Assembly: GCF_015350905.1 (NCBI RefSeq)
Contig: NZ_JADKRZ010000009.1
Span: forward strand, 1-64,000
Direction: 5' to 3'
Length of the DNA stretch: 64,000 nt
Source: Curtobacterium sp. VKM Ac-2865
GTDB lineage: Bacteria > Actinomycetota > Actinomycetes > Actinomycetales > Microbacteriaceae
The position numbers were made by a program, and so were the translations under genes. The notes beneath the pieces were generated by a model. That model had not been told where the DNA came from and did not search any database. It saw only the letters and a program-made list of their open reading frames with translations. Below are positions 8,875 to 17,569 of the stretch, in pieces (the stretch's first letter is position 1; each line of letters opens with the position of its first letter).

Positions 8875-8996
8875 CCGGTCGCGCCCGGCGGACACCGCGC
8901 CGGGCGCGACCCCGAGGCCACGGCGCGGTGCTGCGCGCACCGCGACCCGAGCCTCCTGTCCGCACGACCCGGCACCACGACCTCAAAGGAGAGGAC

Positions 8997-10301
8997 ATGC
9001 CGAACCGCCCACCACCCCAGCTCGCCAGACGGGGGTTCCTCGCCCTCGCCGGCATCTCGATGGCCGGCGCGCTCGCAGCGTGCGCCGGCCAGGGGACCGC
9101 CGCACGCGGCGGCACGAAGCACATCCGCCTGTCGACCTGGAACATCCCGACCGACATCACGAGCTACCAGCGGATCGCGGACGAGTTCGTCGCCACGCAC
9201 CCCGGGACCAGCGTCTCGGTGGAGGTGACCACCGGGCAGTTCCACCAGTGGTTCATCACCCGCCTCGCCGCGGACCTGGCACCGGACATCATCCGGATCA
9301 CCCCGCAGCAGATCGGCCGGTACGCCGCGAACGGCAGCCTCATCGACATCAGCGGCCACATCCCCGCCGACTACCAGTCCGACTACACGAAGCCGTTCTG
9401 GGCGATCGGCGCCAGGAACGACGGCGTGTTCGGGGTGTTCCAGCACACCGACAACTTCATCACCTACTACAACCGCGACGTGATGGAGCAGATCGGCGTG
9501 ACCCCGCCGACGGCGATCGCCGACGCCTGGACCTGGGACCAGTTCCTCGACGTCGCCCGCGAGGTCAAGCAGGTGACGGGGAAGTACGCCTTCGGCTACG
9601 GGTGGAGCGGACCCGAGACGGCCTACCGCTGGCTGCCGTTCGTCTACCAGAACAGCGGTGCCTTCCTCGGCGAGGACGGCGCGACGCCCTCCATGGACAC
9701 CGCGGAGGCGATCGGCGCGCTCGAGTTCGGCCGGAAGTGGTACGCCGAGGGACTCGCCACCACGGGCAACCTCAGCAAGACCGGTGGCGGGGACGTCGCC
9801 CGGAACCTGTTCATGACCGGGCAGATCGGGATGATGCTGAACAACCCCGAGCCGATGGCGCAGCTCGACGAGCAGATGCCGGACAACTGGGGGACCGCGC
9901 CCATGGTCCGCAACACCGGCGAGGCCAGCGACCTGGGCGGGAACGCACTCGCGGTGACGAAGTCGAGCAAGCACCCCGACCTCGCCGCGGAGCTCGTCGC
10001 CCTCATCACGAGTCGTGAGCAGATCGAGCGCTTCTGCCACGACGGCAACTGGCTGCCGGCACGGAAGTCGCTCGACGCCGCCGACGTCGGCTACGAGTCC
10101 CACGCGGACACCATGCAGCAGTTCATCGACCAGGGCGCCACGATCCCGCTCTCGATGGTGAAGGCCGAGAGCGGCCAGTACTTCTCGTCGCTGAACGCCG
10201 TGTTCGCCGACTACCTCGACCTGTGCCTGCTCGGGCAGCTCCGCCCGGCCGAGGCCGCAGGCCAGATGATGGAGGCGATGCGCAGTGTCACTGCGAACTG
10301 A
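8997..10301 (+). CDS. Sugar-binding lipoprotein of a CUT1-type ABC importer
   Basis: 434 residues starting at ATG after AAAGGAG. The N-terminus has a twin-arginine pattern ARRGFLAL and a lipobox LAAC near residue 27, so it is probably exported by Tat and lipidated. The mature part resembles extracellular solute-binding family 1 proteins (oligosaccharide binders), with STWNIPTDITSYQ and a typical WTWDQFLDVARE segment. With the two permeases that follow it should import the galactoside hydrolysed by the GH4 enzyme. The gene for the first permease overlaps its end. Confidence 0.9.
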   Translation: MPNRPPPQLARRGFLALAGISMAGALAACAGQGTAARGGTKHIRLSTWNIPTDITSYQRIADEFVATHPGTSVSVEVTTGQFHQWFITRLAADLAPDIIRITPQQIGRYAANGSLIDISGHIPADYQSDYTKPFWAIGARNDGVFGVFQHTDNFITYYNRDVMEQIGVTPPTAIADAWTWDQFLDVAREVKQVTGKYAFGYGWSGPETAYRWLPFVYQNSGAFLGEDGATPSMDTAEAIGALEFGRKWYAEGLATTGNLSKTGGGDVARNLFMTGQIGMMLNNPEPMAQLDEQMPDNWGTAPMVRNTGEASDLGGNALAVTKSSKHPDLAAELVALITSREQIERFCHDGNWLPARKSLDAADVGYESHADTMQQFIDQGATIPLSMVKAESGQYFSSLNAVFADYLDLCLLGQLRPAEAAGQMMEAMRSVTAN

Positions 10302-11232
10302 CACCAGGGACCGGGCGGCCACCCTGCCCGCGAGCCCCGAACGTCCCGCCGACGCGAGGACGCGACGCCGGGCGCGGTTCGTCCCGTACGCCTTCATCGG
10401 TCCGGCGGGTCTGCTGTTCCTCGCGTTCTCGCTCGTGCCGATCGTCATCGCGATCGCGCTGAGCCTCCGGGACAGCAGCACCTCGATCACGGACGGCGGC
10501 TGGATCGGCGCCGGGAACTTCACGGCGATGACCGGGGACCCGCTCATCGTCACCGCGCTGCGGAACACCCTCGTGTTCACCCTCGGGACCGTGCCGACGT
10601 CGATGGCGATCGGGCTCGCCCTCGCGGTCGCCCTGAACCGACCGCTGCCGGGGCGCGGTGTGTTCCGTGCCCTGTTCTTCGTGCCGATGGTCGCGGCGGG
10701 GGTCGTCGTCGGCGTCGTCATGTCCTGGATCTTCAACGGGGACTACGGCGTCGTGAACAACCTGCTCGAGGCACTCGGGCTCGGCCGGCTGCCCTGGTTG
10801 ACCGCGCCGGGCTGGGCGATGGCGACCCTGGTGATCGTCGTCGTGTGGACCCGCATCGGGTTCTGCATGGTGATCTACCTCGGAGCGCTGCAGTCCGTGC
10901 CCGCAGAGCTCAAGGAGGCGGCCGCGATCGACGGCGCGTCCCGCTGGGCCCGGTTCCGCACGATCACGTGGCCGCTGCTCCGACCGACGACGTCGATCCT
11001 GGTCATCCTCAACGTCGTGTTCTCGCTGCAGGCCTTCGACGTGATCTACGTCATGACCGGCGGCGGCCCGGGGTTCTCCACCACCGTGCTCATCCAGTAC
11101 GTGTTCCGGACCGCGTTCATCGACGCGCGGATGGGGTACGCCGCGGCGCTCGGACTCGTCCTCGTCGCGATCCTGCTCGTCTTCACGCTGCTCCGGCAGC
11201 GCGCCAACCGCAAGGCCGAGGAGGTCCTGTGA
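10285..11232 (+). CDS. Sugar ABC transporter permease, MalF/UgpA type
   Basis: 315 residues with six predicted membrane helices. The ATPase-docking EAA loop is present as EAAAIDGASRWARFRTITWP (near residue 210). The GTG start at 10285 lies inside the end of the binding-protein gene (17-base overlap), preceded by GGAGG about ten bases upstream. It pairs with the second permease as heterodimer. No ATPase gene follows, as is usual for actinobacterial CUT1 importers that share one MsiK-type ATPase. Confidence 0.9.
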   Translation: MSLRTDTRDRAATLPASPERPADARTRRRARFVPYAFIGPAGLLFLAFSLVPIVIAIALSLRDSSTSITDGGWIGAGNFTAMTGDPLIVTALRNTLVFTLGTVPTSMAIGLALAVALNRPLPGRGVFRALFFVPMVAAGVVVGVVMSWIFNGDYGVVNNLLEALGLGRLPWLTAPGWAMATLVIVVVWTRIGFCMVIYLGALQSVPAELKEAAAIDGASRWARFRTITWPLLRPTTSILVILNVVFSLQAFDVIYVMTGGGPGFSTTVLIQYVFRTAFIDARMGYAAALGLVLVAILLVFTLLRQRANRKAEEVL

Positions 11233-12107
11233 CCACCGCACCGTCACCCCGCCAGACCCACCAGTCCCGTCCGTTCCGCGCCCGCCGTCCGCGGCCGGGG
11301 CGCTGGGTGCTCGTCGCCGGGCTCTCCCTGCTCGCGGCGGTGATGGTCTTCCCGCTCTACTGGATGGTCGTCTCCGCGCTCACGCCCGGGGGCCAGTCGC
11401 AGAGCGGCTCGTTCTACCTGTTCCCCGCGCACCCGTCGTTCGACAACTACACGCAGGTCTTCAGCACGCAGCCCGTCTGGCGCTGGCTCGGCAACTCGGC
11501 GCTGATCACCTCGGTCGGCACCGCGCTCAGCGTCGTGGTGTCGCTGATGGCCGGCTACGCGCTCGCGAAGTTCCGGTTCCTCGGCCGGGGGCTGCTGTAC
11601 TCGGCGTTCCTCGTGACGATCATGATCCCGATCCAGGTGACGATCGTGCCGAGCTTCCTCGTGGTGGCGAAGCTGGGTCTCGTCGACTCGCCGTGGGCCG
11701 TGGTGCTCCCGACCCTGTTCGACGTCGTCGGCATCTTCATCGCCCGACAGTTCATGCTCGGCGTGCCGGACGCGCTCCTCGAAGCGGCACGGCTCGACGG
11801 TGCCGGCGAGTTCGTCACCTTCTTCCGGGTGGTGCTGCCGACCTGCGGACCGCTCGTCGGGGTGCTCGTGATCCTCGGGTTCATGACGCGGTGGAACGAC
11901 TTCCTCTGGCCGCTGGTCGTGCTCCAGGGGAACGAGAACCTCACCGTGCCCGTCGCGCTCTCGACGCTGACGAACAACCCGGCGTTCAGCTCGCCGTGGG
12001 GGGCCGTGATGGCGATCGCGACGATCACGGTGCTGCCGCTGCTGGTGGTGTTCCTGGCGTTCCAGCGGCAGTTCGTCCAGGGGATCGCGTCGACCGGCAT
12101 CAAGTGA
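11229..12107 (+). CDS. Sugar ABC transporter permease, MalG/UgpE type
   Basis: 292 residues, basic N-terminal tail and six helices. The EAA loop EAARLDGAGEFVTFFRVVLP lies about residue 185 and the terminal QGIASTGIK resembles the conserved MalG C-terminus. The GTG start overlaps the stop of the first permease (GTGA) and is preceded by GAGGAGG. It completes the transmembrane part of the galactoside importer; energy must come from an ATPase encoded elsewhere. Confidence 0.9.
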   Translation: MTTAPSPRQTHQSRPFRARRPRPGRWVLVAGLSLLAAVMVFPLYWMVVSALTPGGQSQSGSFYLFPAHPSFDNYTQVFSTQPVWRWLGNSALITSVGTALSVVVSLMAGYALAKFRFLGRGLLYSAFLVTIMIPIQVTIVPSFLVVAKLGLVDSPWAVVLPTLFDVVGIFIARQFMLGVPDALLEAARLDGAGEFVTFFRVVLPTCGPLVGVLVILGFMTRWNDFLWPLVVLQGNENLTVPVALSTLTNNPAFSSPWGAVMAIATITVLPLLVVFLAFQRQFVQGIASTGIK

Positions 12108-12197
12108 GCACCCTGACGTTCGGTCCCCGTTCACCCGGAGTCGTTATACCGGGCTGACGCGCACGGTCGGACCGTGCGCAGGACGTGAGGAGAGCCC

Positions 12198-13106
12198 ATG
12201 CTGGACGCCACCCCGATCGGTGACCTGCGGGAGTACATCGAGGACCTGCGCACCCGCGGGTTCACGGTCGGGAACGCACACACCCCGGACCCGGAGCTCA
12301 TCGACCCCGAGGGCAACCCGATCTACACCTGGCTCGAGGACTACCCCTACGACGAGCGGATGTCCCGCGACGAGTACGAGTACGAGAAGTACCGGCTGCA
12401 GGTCGAGCTGCTGAAGTGCCAGTACTGGCTCGAGGACAACGACCGCAAGGCCATCATCCTGTTCGAGGGCCGCGACGCCGCCGGCAAGGGCGGCACGATC
12501 AAGCGGTTCACCGAGCACCTGAACCCGCGGACCTCGCGGGTCGTCGCGCTGTCGAAGCCGACCGAGCGCGAGCAGGGCCAGTGGTACTTCCAGCGCTACG
12601 TGGAGCACCTGCCGAGCGCCGGCGAGATCGTCATGTTCGACCGCTCCTGGTACAACCGGGCCGGGGTCGAACGGGTCATGGGGTACTGCTCGGACGCCGA
12701 GTACGAGACCTTCATGACGCAGGCGCCGTCGTTCGAGCGGATGCTCGTCGACTCCGGCATCCACGTCACGAAGTTCTGGTTCTCCGTCACGCGCAAGGAA
12801 CAGCGGACCCGGTTCGCCATCCGCCAGCTCGACCCGGTCCGCCGGTGGAAGCTCTCCCCGAACGACGTCGCCTCGCTGATGGTCTGGGACGACTACACGG
12901 CGGCGAAGGAGGAGATGTTCCGGCGCACCGACAAGCGGTACGCGCCGTGGACGATCGTCCGGTCGAACGACAAGAAGCGCGCCCGCGTCAACGCGATGCG
13001 GTACTTCCTGACGCAGTTCGACTACGACGACAAGGACCCGGAGGTCGTGCTGCCGCCGGACCCCCTGCTCGTGATGCGCGGCAAGTCGCTGCAGCTCGAG
13101 GAGTAG
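12198..13106 (+). CDS. ppk2: Polyphosphate kinase 2
   Basis: 302 residues, the size of single-domain PPK2 enzymes, which transfer phosphate between polyphosphate and nucleotides. Walker A GRDAAGKGG (about 91-99), Walker B FDRSWYNR (about 147-154) and the lid region with conserved Arg residues (VTRKEQRTRF) are intact; the family motif RRWKLSPND follows. ATG has GGAG upstream, and TTATACC near 12144-12150 resembles a -10 box. Whether it prefers ADP or GDP cannot be read. It is a single gene, with kup downstream. Confidence 0.92.
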   Translation: MLDATPIGDLREYIEDLRTRGFTVGNAHTPDPELIDPEGNPIYTWLEDYPYDERMSRDEYEYEKYRLQVELLKCQYWLEDNDRKAIILFEGRDAAGKGGTIKRFTEHLNPRTSRVVALSKPTEREQGQWYFQRYVEHLPSAGEIVMFDRSWYNRAGVERVMGYCSDAEYETFMTQAPSFERMLVDSGIHVTKFWFSVTRKEQRTRFAIRQLDPVRRWKLSPNDVASLMVWDDYTAAKEEMFRRTDKRYAPWTIVRSNDKKRARVNAMRYFLTQFDYDDKDPEVVLPPDPLLVMRGKSLQLEE

Positions 13107-13243
13107 CCCCCCGCGAGAGGTCCGCCGGAGGGCGATGCTGCATGCCGACTGCGGGTTCCGTCGGTGCTGCGATCAGAGTCCTCCGGTGGTGGCAGGATGA
13201 GCGACGGCCGCTTCCCTGGCGACCGGATCTGGAGTGATCGAGC

Positions 13244-15193
13244 GTGACCGAGACACACTCCGCGGCACCTGTCAGCGAGGACACCGCGACCCATGAGCAC
13301 GGGGGCCCCGGCGGCGGCGCCGCACTCGCGCTGGCGGCGCTCGGCGTCGTCTTCGGCGACATCGGCACCAGCCCGCTGTACGCGCTCCGGACCGTCTTCA
13401 CGATCGACGGCGGCATCGTCAAGCCGATCCCCGAGGACGTCTACGGGGTGATCTCGATGATGTTCTGGAGCATCACGATCATCGTCTCGATCAAGTACGT
13501 GCTCGTGCTGATGCGCGCCGACAACAACGGCGAGGGCGGGGTGATGGCGCTCGCCGCACTGGCCAGGCGCCTCTACGCCCAGCGCCGTGGCGGTGCGACG
13601 ATCTTCCTGGTCATCGGCATCATCGGGGTCTCGCTGTTCTACGGCGACTCCGTGATCACCCCAGCCGTCTCCGTGCTGTCCGCGGTCGAGGGCCTCGGCA
13701 CCGCGGCCCCGGCGGTCGGGCACCTCATCGTGCCGATCGCCGCCGTGATCCTCGTCATCCTGTTCTTCGTGCAGCGGTTCGGCACCGGCAAGGTCGGCAC
13801 GCTGTTCGGCCCGGTGATGATGCTCTGGTTCGTCGTCATCGCGCTCGCCGGCATCCCGCGGATCATCGAGCACCCGGGCGTCCTGCAGGGGCTGTCCCCC
13901 ACGTGGGCGATCGCGTTCGTGTTCGCGCACCCGCTCATCAGCTTCGTGGCGATGGGCGCCGTGGTGCTCGTCATCACCGGTGCCGAGGCGCTCTACGCCG
14001 ACATGGGCCACTTCGGCCGCGTGCCGATCCGCCGCGCCTGGTTCTTCGTCGTGTTCCCTGCGCTCGTGCTGAACTACCTCGGCCAGGCGGCGCTCGTGCT
14101 CGAGCAGCCCTCGGCCACGAAGGACCCGTTCTTCCTGCTGTTCCCGAACTGGGCGCAGCTGCCCGTCGTGGTGCTCGCCACCGCGGCGACGGTCATCGCG
14201 AGCCAGGCCGTCATCTCCGGCGCGTTCTCCCTGACCCGCCAGGCCGTCCAGCTCGGGCTCCTGCCGCCGCTGACGATCCGCCAGACCTCGAAGCGCGAGG
14301 GCGGCCAGATCTACCTGCCCGCCGTCAACCTGCTGCTGTTCATCGGCGTGATGGCGATCATGCTCGCGTTCCGGTCCTCGGCGAGCCTGGCGACGGCGTA
14401 CGGCGTCTCGGTGACGGGCGCCCTGGTGACCGACACCCTGCTCCTGCTGCTCGTCGTGAAGCCGCTCTGGAACTGGTCGACGTGGAAGCTCGTCGTCGTC
14501 GCGGTCGTCTTCGGCGGCCTCGAGCTGACGTTCCTCGCCGGCAACCTGTCGAAGGTGCTGCACGGCGGGTGGGTGCCGCTGCTCATCGCGCTCGCGGTCG
14601 TCACGGTGATGACGACGTGGCGTCGTGGTCGGCAGCTCGTGCAGGACGAACGCCGGGCGCGCGAAGGCTCGCTCGCCGAGTTCATCGAGAAGGTCAACGC
14701 GAAGGGCGTCCCGCGCGTCCGCGGCGTGGCCGTGTTCCCGCACCCGAACAAGGAGACGACCCCGCTGGCGCTCCGGGCGAACATGGAGCACAACCACGTG
14801 ATGCACCGCCGGGTCATCATCGTGTCCGTCATCACGGCCAACGTGCCGCACGTGCCGCACTCCAAGGCCTTCACCCGCGACGACCTGGGGTACGCCGACG
14901 ACGGCATCGACCACGTCACCGTGAAGTTCGGGTTCTCCGACGACCAGGACCTGCCGCACGCCCTGCACGCGGCGTGCCTGTCGGAGGTGCTCGACCTCGA
15001 CCCCGACGAGATGGCCGAGGCGTCGTACTTCGTCTCGCGCGGGGCACTCCGGCCGATGCGGGGCAACGGCGGGATGGTGAACTGGCGGAAGAAGCTGTTC
15101 GTCGGGCTGGCGCACAACGCCGCCGACCCGGCGTCCCGCTTCGGGCTGCCGCCGCAGCGGACGGTCACGATGGGCAGCGACGTCGAGATCTGA
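13244..15193 (+). CDS. kup: Potassium uptake permease, KUP/HAK family
   Basis: 649 residues. About twelve membrane helices fill residues 25-450, followed by a hydrophilic C-terminal domain. Family motifs GVVFGDIGTSPLYAL (about 35-49) and the filter region ALYADMGHFG (about 248) are clear. It is a K+/H+ symporter for low external potassium. The GTG start lacks a strong ribosome-binding site. The 137-base gap upstream shows no c-di-AMP riboswitch that I can recognise. Confidence 0.93.
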   Translation: MTETHSAAPVSEDTATHEHGGPGGGAALALAALGVVFGDIGTSPLYALRTVFTIDGGIVKPIPEDVYGVISMMFWSITIIVSIKYVLVLMRADNNGEGGVMALAALARRLYAQRRGGATIFLVIGIIGVSLFYGDSVITPAVSVLSAVEGLGTAAPAVGHLIVPIAAVILVILFFVQRFGTGKVGTLFGPVMMLWFVVIALAGIPRIIEHPGVLQGLSPTWAIAFVFAHPLISFVAMGAVVLVITGAEALYADMGHFGRVPIRRAWFFVVFPALVLNYLGQAALVLEQPSATKDPFFLLFPNWAQLPVVVLATAATVIASQAVISGAFSLTRQAVQLGLLPPLTIRQTSKREGGQIYLPAVNLLLFIGVMAIMLAFRSSASLATAYGVSVTGALVTDTLLLLLVVKPLWNWSTWKLVVVAVVFGGLELTFLAGNLSKVLHGGWVPLLIALAVVTVMTTWRRGRQLVQDERRAREGSLAEFIEKVNAKGVPRVRGVAVFPHPNKETTPLALRANMEHNHVMHRRVIIVSVITANVPHVPHSKAFTRDDLGYADDGIDHVTVKFGFSDDQDLPHALHAACLSEVLDLDPDEMAEASYFVSRGALRPMRGNGGMVNWRKKLFVGLAHNAADPASRFGLPPQRTVTMGSDVEI

Positions 15194-15215
15194 CGTCAGG
15201 CGGTGCCGGCGGTCG

Positions 15216-16100
15216 TCAGGCCGTCGGGACCGCTTCGCTGCTGGCCAGCGCCGCCGCCAGCACGGCGTTCCGCACGACCCGGGCCACGTCCGGTGACGTC
15301 GACCCCGCCGGCCACGCGACGACGGTGGTGGCGAGCACGGCGTCGACGACCGGCACGGCGACGTGCTCCGGCCACTGCAGGGTGCGGCTGGACCGCGGGA
15401 TGACTATGACCGTGCGGCTGAGGGCGACGAGCTGGGCGAGCTGGGCCTGCGACCGGACCTCCGGCCCGGGCCCGTCGGGGTAGGACCCGTCCGGCCGGGG
15501 CCACCGTGCGGCGGGCAGGTCCGGCAGGTCGCGGAGGTCCGCCTGCACGAGCGAGTCCCGCGCCGCCAGGGGGTGCGTGCGCGGCAGGATCGCCACCTGC
15601 TCCTCGGTGCGCAGGTCCTCGGTGTCGAACCCGGTCAGGTCGTCGTAGGTGCGGTGCATGAGCGCCACGTCGGCCCGGCCGTCGCGCAGGAACGCGGCCT
15701 GCTCGTGCACCTCGCCGAACAGCACCTCGATCGGCAGGCCGTCCGGGTCCGCCCCGTGCACGTCGAGCAGCGCCTGCAGCAGTTCGTGGTCGGCCCCGGC
15801 CTTCACCGCGAGCACGAGGTGCCGCGTGGGGAGCCCGGCCCGGCGGGTGCGTCGGCCAGCAGCCGCCACGGCCGCGAGCGCCGACCGCGCCTCGCCGACG
15901 AGCACGGTGCCGGCGACCGTCAGGCGCACACCGCGCGGGTCGCGGACGAACAGGTCCACGCCGATGCGCTGCTCCAGCTGTCGGACCGCCCGGGAGAGCG
16001 GCGGCTGCGACATCCCGAGCCGTGCGGCGGCGCGGCCGAAGTGCAGCTCCTCGGCCACCGTCAGGAAGTACCGCAGTTCGCGCGTCTCGAGATCGTCCAC
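15216..16100 (-). CDS. LysR-family transcriptional regulator
   Basis: 294 residues. The N-terminal winged helix-turn-helix is classical (ELRYFLTVAEELHFGRAAAR, then LGMSQPPLSRAVRQLE). It is followed by a periplasmic-binding-like effector domain. The GTG start has TAGGCT ending six bases upstream, pointing to a leaderless mRNA. It is divergent from an SDR gene and the two share a perfect LysR box, so it very likely controls that SDR and itself. The inducer is unknown. Confidence 0.9.
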   Translation of the reverse strand: MDDLETRELRYFLTVAEELHFGRAAARLGMSQPPLSRAVRQLEQRIGVDLFVRDPRGVRLTVAGTVLVGEARSALAAVAAAGRRTRRAGLPTRHLVLAVKAGADHELLQALLDVHGADPDGLPIEVLFGEVHEQAAFLRDGRADVALMHRTYDDLTGFDTEDLRTEEQVAILPRTHPLAARDSLVQADLRDLPDLPAARWPRPDGSYPDGPGPEVRSQAQLAQLVALSRTVIVIPRSSRTLQWPEHVAVPVVDAVLATTVVAWPAGSTSPDVARVVRNAVLAAALASSEAVPTA

Positions 16101-16120
16101 GTGCGGAGCCTACGTCGTGC

Positions 16121-16139
16121 CGATACCCCACGGGTATCG
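16121..16139. promoter_or_regulatory. LysR box between regulator and SDR genes
   Basis: Perfect inverted repeat CGATACCC-CAC-GGGTATCG. It contains ATAC-N7-GTAT (16123-16137), the canonical T-N11-A recognition site of LysR regulators. It sits 21 bases upstream of the regulator start and 55 bases upstream of the SDR start. Confidence 0.85.
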
Positions 16140-16194
16140 CTCGGCACCCGATCGGTCTTGGACGCACCGGGGTGCGCGGACCGAGGATCGGACC

Positions 16195-16920
16195 ATGACG
16201 ACGACACAGAAGACTGCCCTGGTCACCGGGGCGAACAAGGGCATCGGGTACGCGATCGCAGAAGCGCTCGGGAGGCTCGGCCACCGTGTCGTCCTCGGCG
16301 CGCGTGACGAGGTGGCCGGCGCCGACGCCGCGGCCCGGTTGGTCGCGCAGGGGATCGACGCGAGCGCCCTGCGGCTCGACGTGACGAGCGACGCGAGCGT
16401 CGCCGCAGCGGCCGCCGAGCTCGAGGACCGGGTCGGCATGCTCGACGTCCTCGTGAACAACGCGGGCATCTCCGGGGCGTTCGACCCGGTCACCTGGGGG
16501 CAGGACCCGACGACGATCGACCTCGACGTGCTCCGGGGTGTGGTCGACACGAACGTGTACGGCGTCATCCGGGTCACGAACGCGATGCTGCCCCTGCTCC
16601 GCCGGTCCGACGCCCCGCGCATCGTGAACACGTCGAGCAGCATGGGGTCCCTCGGCCGGCAGCCGGGTCCGGTGATGGCGGTCTACTCGTCCTCGAAGAC
16701 CTTCCTCAACGGCATCACCGTGCAGTACGCCCGGGCGCTCGCCGACACCCCGGTGATCGTGAACGCGGCCTGCCCCGGTCTCGTCGCGACGGACTTCAAC
16801 GGGTTCGCGGGGGACCGCACCCCCGAGCAGGGCGCCGCGACGGCCGTCCGCCTCGCGACCCTGCCCGACGACGGGCCCCGCGGCGGCTTCTTCGAGGACG
16901 ACGGCGTCGTCCCCTGGTGA
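16195..16920 (+). CDS. Short-chain dehydrogenase/reductase
   Basis: 241 residues, classical SDR. The cofactor motif TGANKGIG (about 11-18), NNAG (about 88-91), catalytic Ser in NTSSSMGS and YSSSK (Tyr-x3-Lys, about 163-167) are intact, so it is an active NAD(P)-linked oxidoreductase. The C-terminus FFEDDGVVPW resembles plant-type carbonyl-reductase-like SDRs. It is controlled by the adjacent LysR regulator through the shared box. The substrate is unknown. Confidence 0.88.
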   Translation: MTTTQKTALVTGANKGIGYAIAEALGRLGHRVVLGARDEVAGADAAARLVAQGIDASALRLDVTSDASVAAAAAELEDRVGMLDVLVNNAGISGAFDPVTWGQDPTTIDLDVLRGVVDTNVYGVIRVTNAMLPLLRRSDAPRIVNTSSSMGSLGRQPGPVMAVYSSSKTFLNGITVQYARALADTPVIVNAACPGLVATDFNGFAGDRTPEQGAATAVRLATLPDDGPRGGFFEDDGVVPW

Positions 16921-16958
16921 CCGGTCAGGCCGTCAGGCCGTCCGAGTCGTCTGCGCGG

Positions 16959-17567
16959 TCAGTCTGCTCGGGCCGCTGACGGCAGACCGCTCGCGCGGCG
17001 CTCCAGGTCGGCCAACGCCCGCACGGTCGCCGGGTCGCCCTGCCGCCACCGCTCGACGACGTCGGCACCGAGCCGGGTGACCTCCGACCGGGTCGTCAGT
17101 GCGCGGACCGCGAGGAGCTCGGTGCCGGCCGGCTGACGACCCAGGCGCGCGGTGGCGGTGGCAGTGCGGACGAAGCCGCCGCGGAAGTGCAGCCAGACGA
17201 GCAGCAGTGCCACGACGAGGACGACGGCGACACCGCCACCCACCAGGTGCGCGAGCCGCACGGTGGCGTCGTGCTGCTCCGTGCCTGCTGCCGCCACCGC
17301 GCCGGCTCGTTCGGAGGCCTCGCGGAGCGGACGGCTCACGGCGTCACCGGCGAACGGCACCTTGCCGAGCGCGGACGCGGCCTTGCCGAGCTGCTCCTGG
17401 AACGCCGAGCCGTCCCGGTTCACCCGGGTGCCGATCGCCGCGATGCCGCTGATCGCCCCGGAGACCGTCGTACCGATGACGACCGCCAGGACACAGCCGA
17501 GCAGCACGACCACGTCGAGGACCACTTGCCGCACGCGCTGCACGGGTCGGGCGCTGTAGAACACCAC
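16959..17567 (-). CDS. Two-helix membrane protein, unknown function
   Basis: 202 residues. Two hydrophobic segments at about 13-38 and 108-130 bracket an extracytoplasmic part of about 70 residues, and the C-terminal tail is charged. The GTG start (17565-17567) lies two bases after the stop of the serine hydrolase gene, so the two are probably cotranscribed and coupled. The long open frame upstream of this start is only the shadow of the hydrolase gene. I recognise no family. Confidence 0.7.
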   Translation of the reverse strand: MVFYSARPVQRVRQVVLDVVVLLGCVLAVVIGTTVSGAISGIAAIGTRVNRDGSAFQEQLGKAASALGKVPFAGDAVSRPLREASERAGAVAAAGTEQHDATVRLAHLVGGGVAVVLVVALLLVWLHFRGGFVRTATATARLGRQPAGTELLAVRALTTRSEVTRLGADVVERWRQGDPATVRALADLERRASGLPSAARAD

Positions 17568-17569
17568 GG

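Noticed and set aside
8487..10736. 749-residue minus-strand open frame
   Set aside because: Antisense shadow of the GH4 and binding-protein genes; no recognisable domain.
13107..13243. Possible c-di-AMP (ydaO) riboswitch before kup
   Set aside because: Known actinobacterial potassium genes can have one, but I do not see the conserved motifs in this 137-base gap.
13022..15115. 697-residue minus-strand open frame over kup
   Set aside because: Composition is His/Asp/Arg-rich without domains, and the plus-strand Kup protein is unmistakable.
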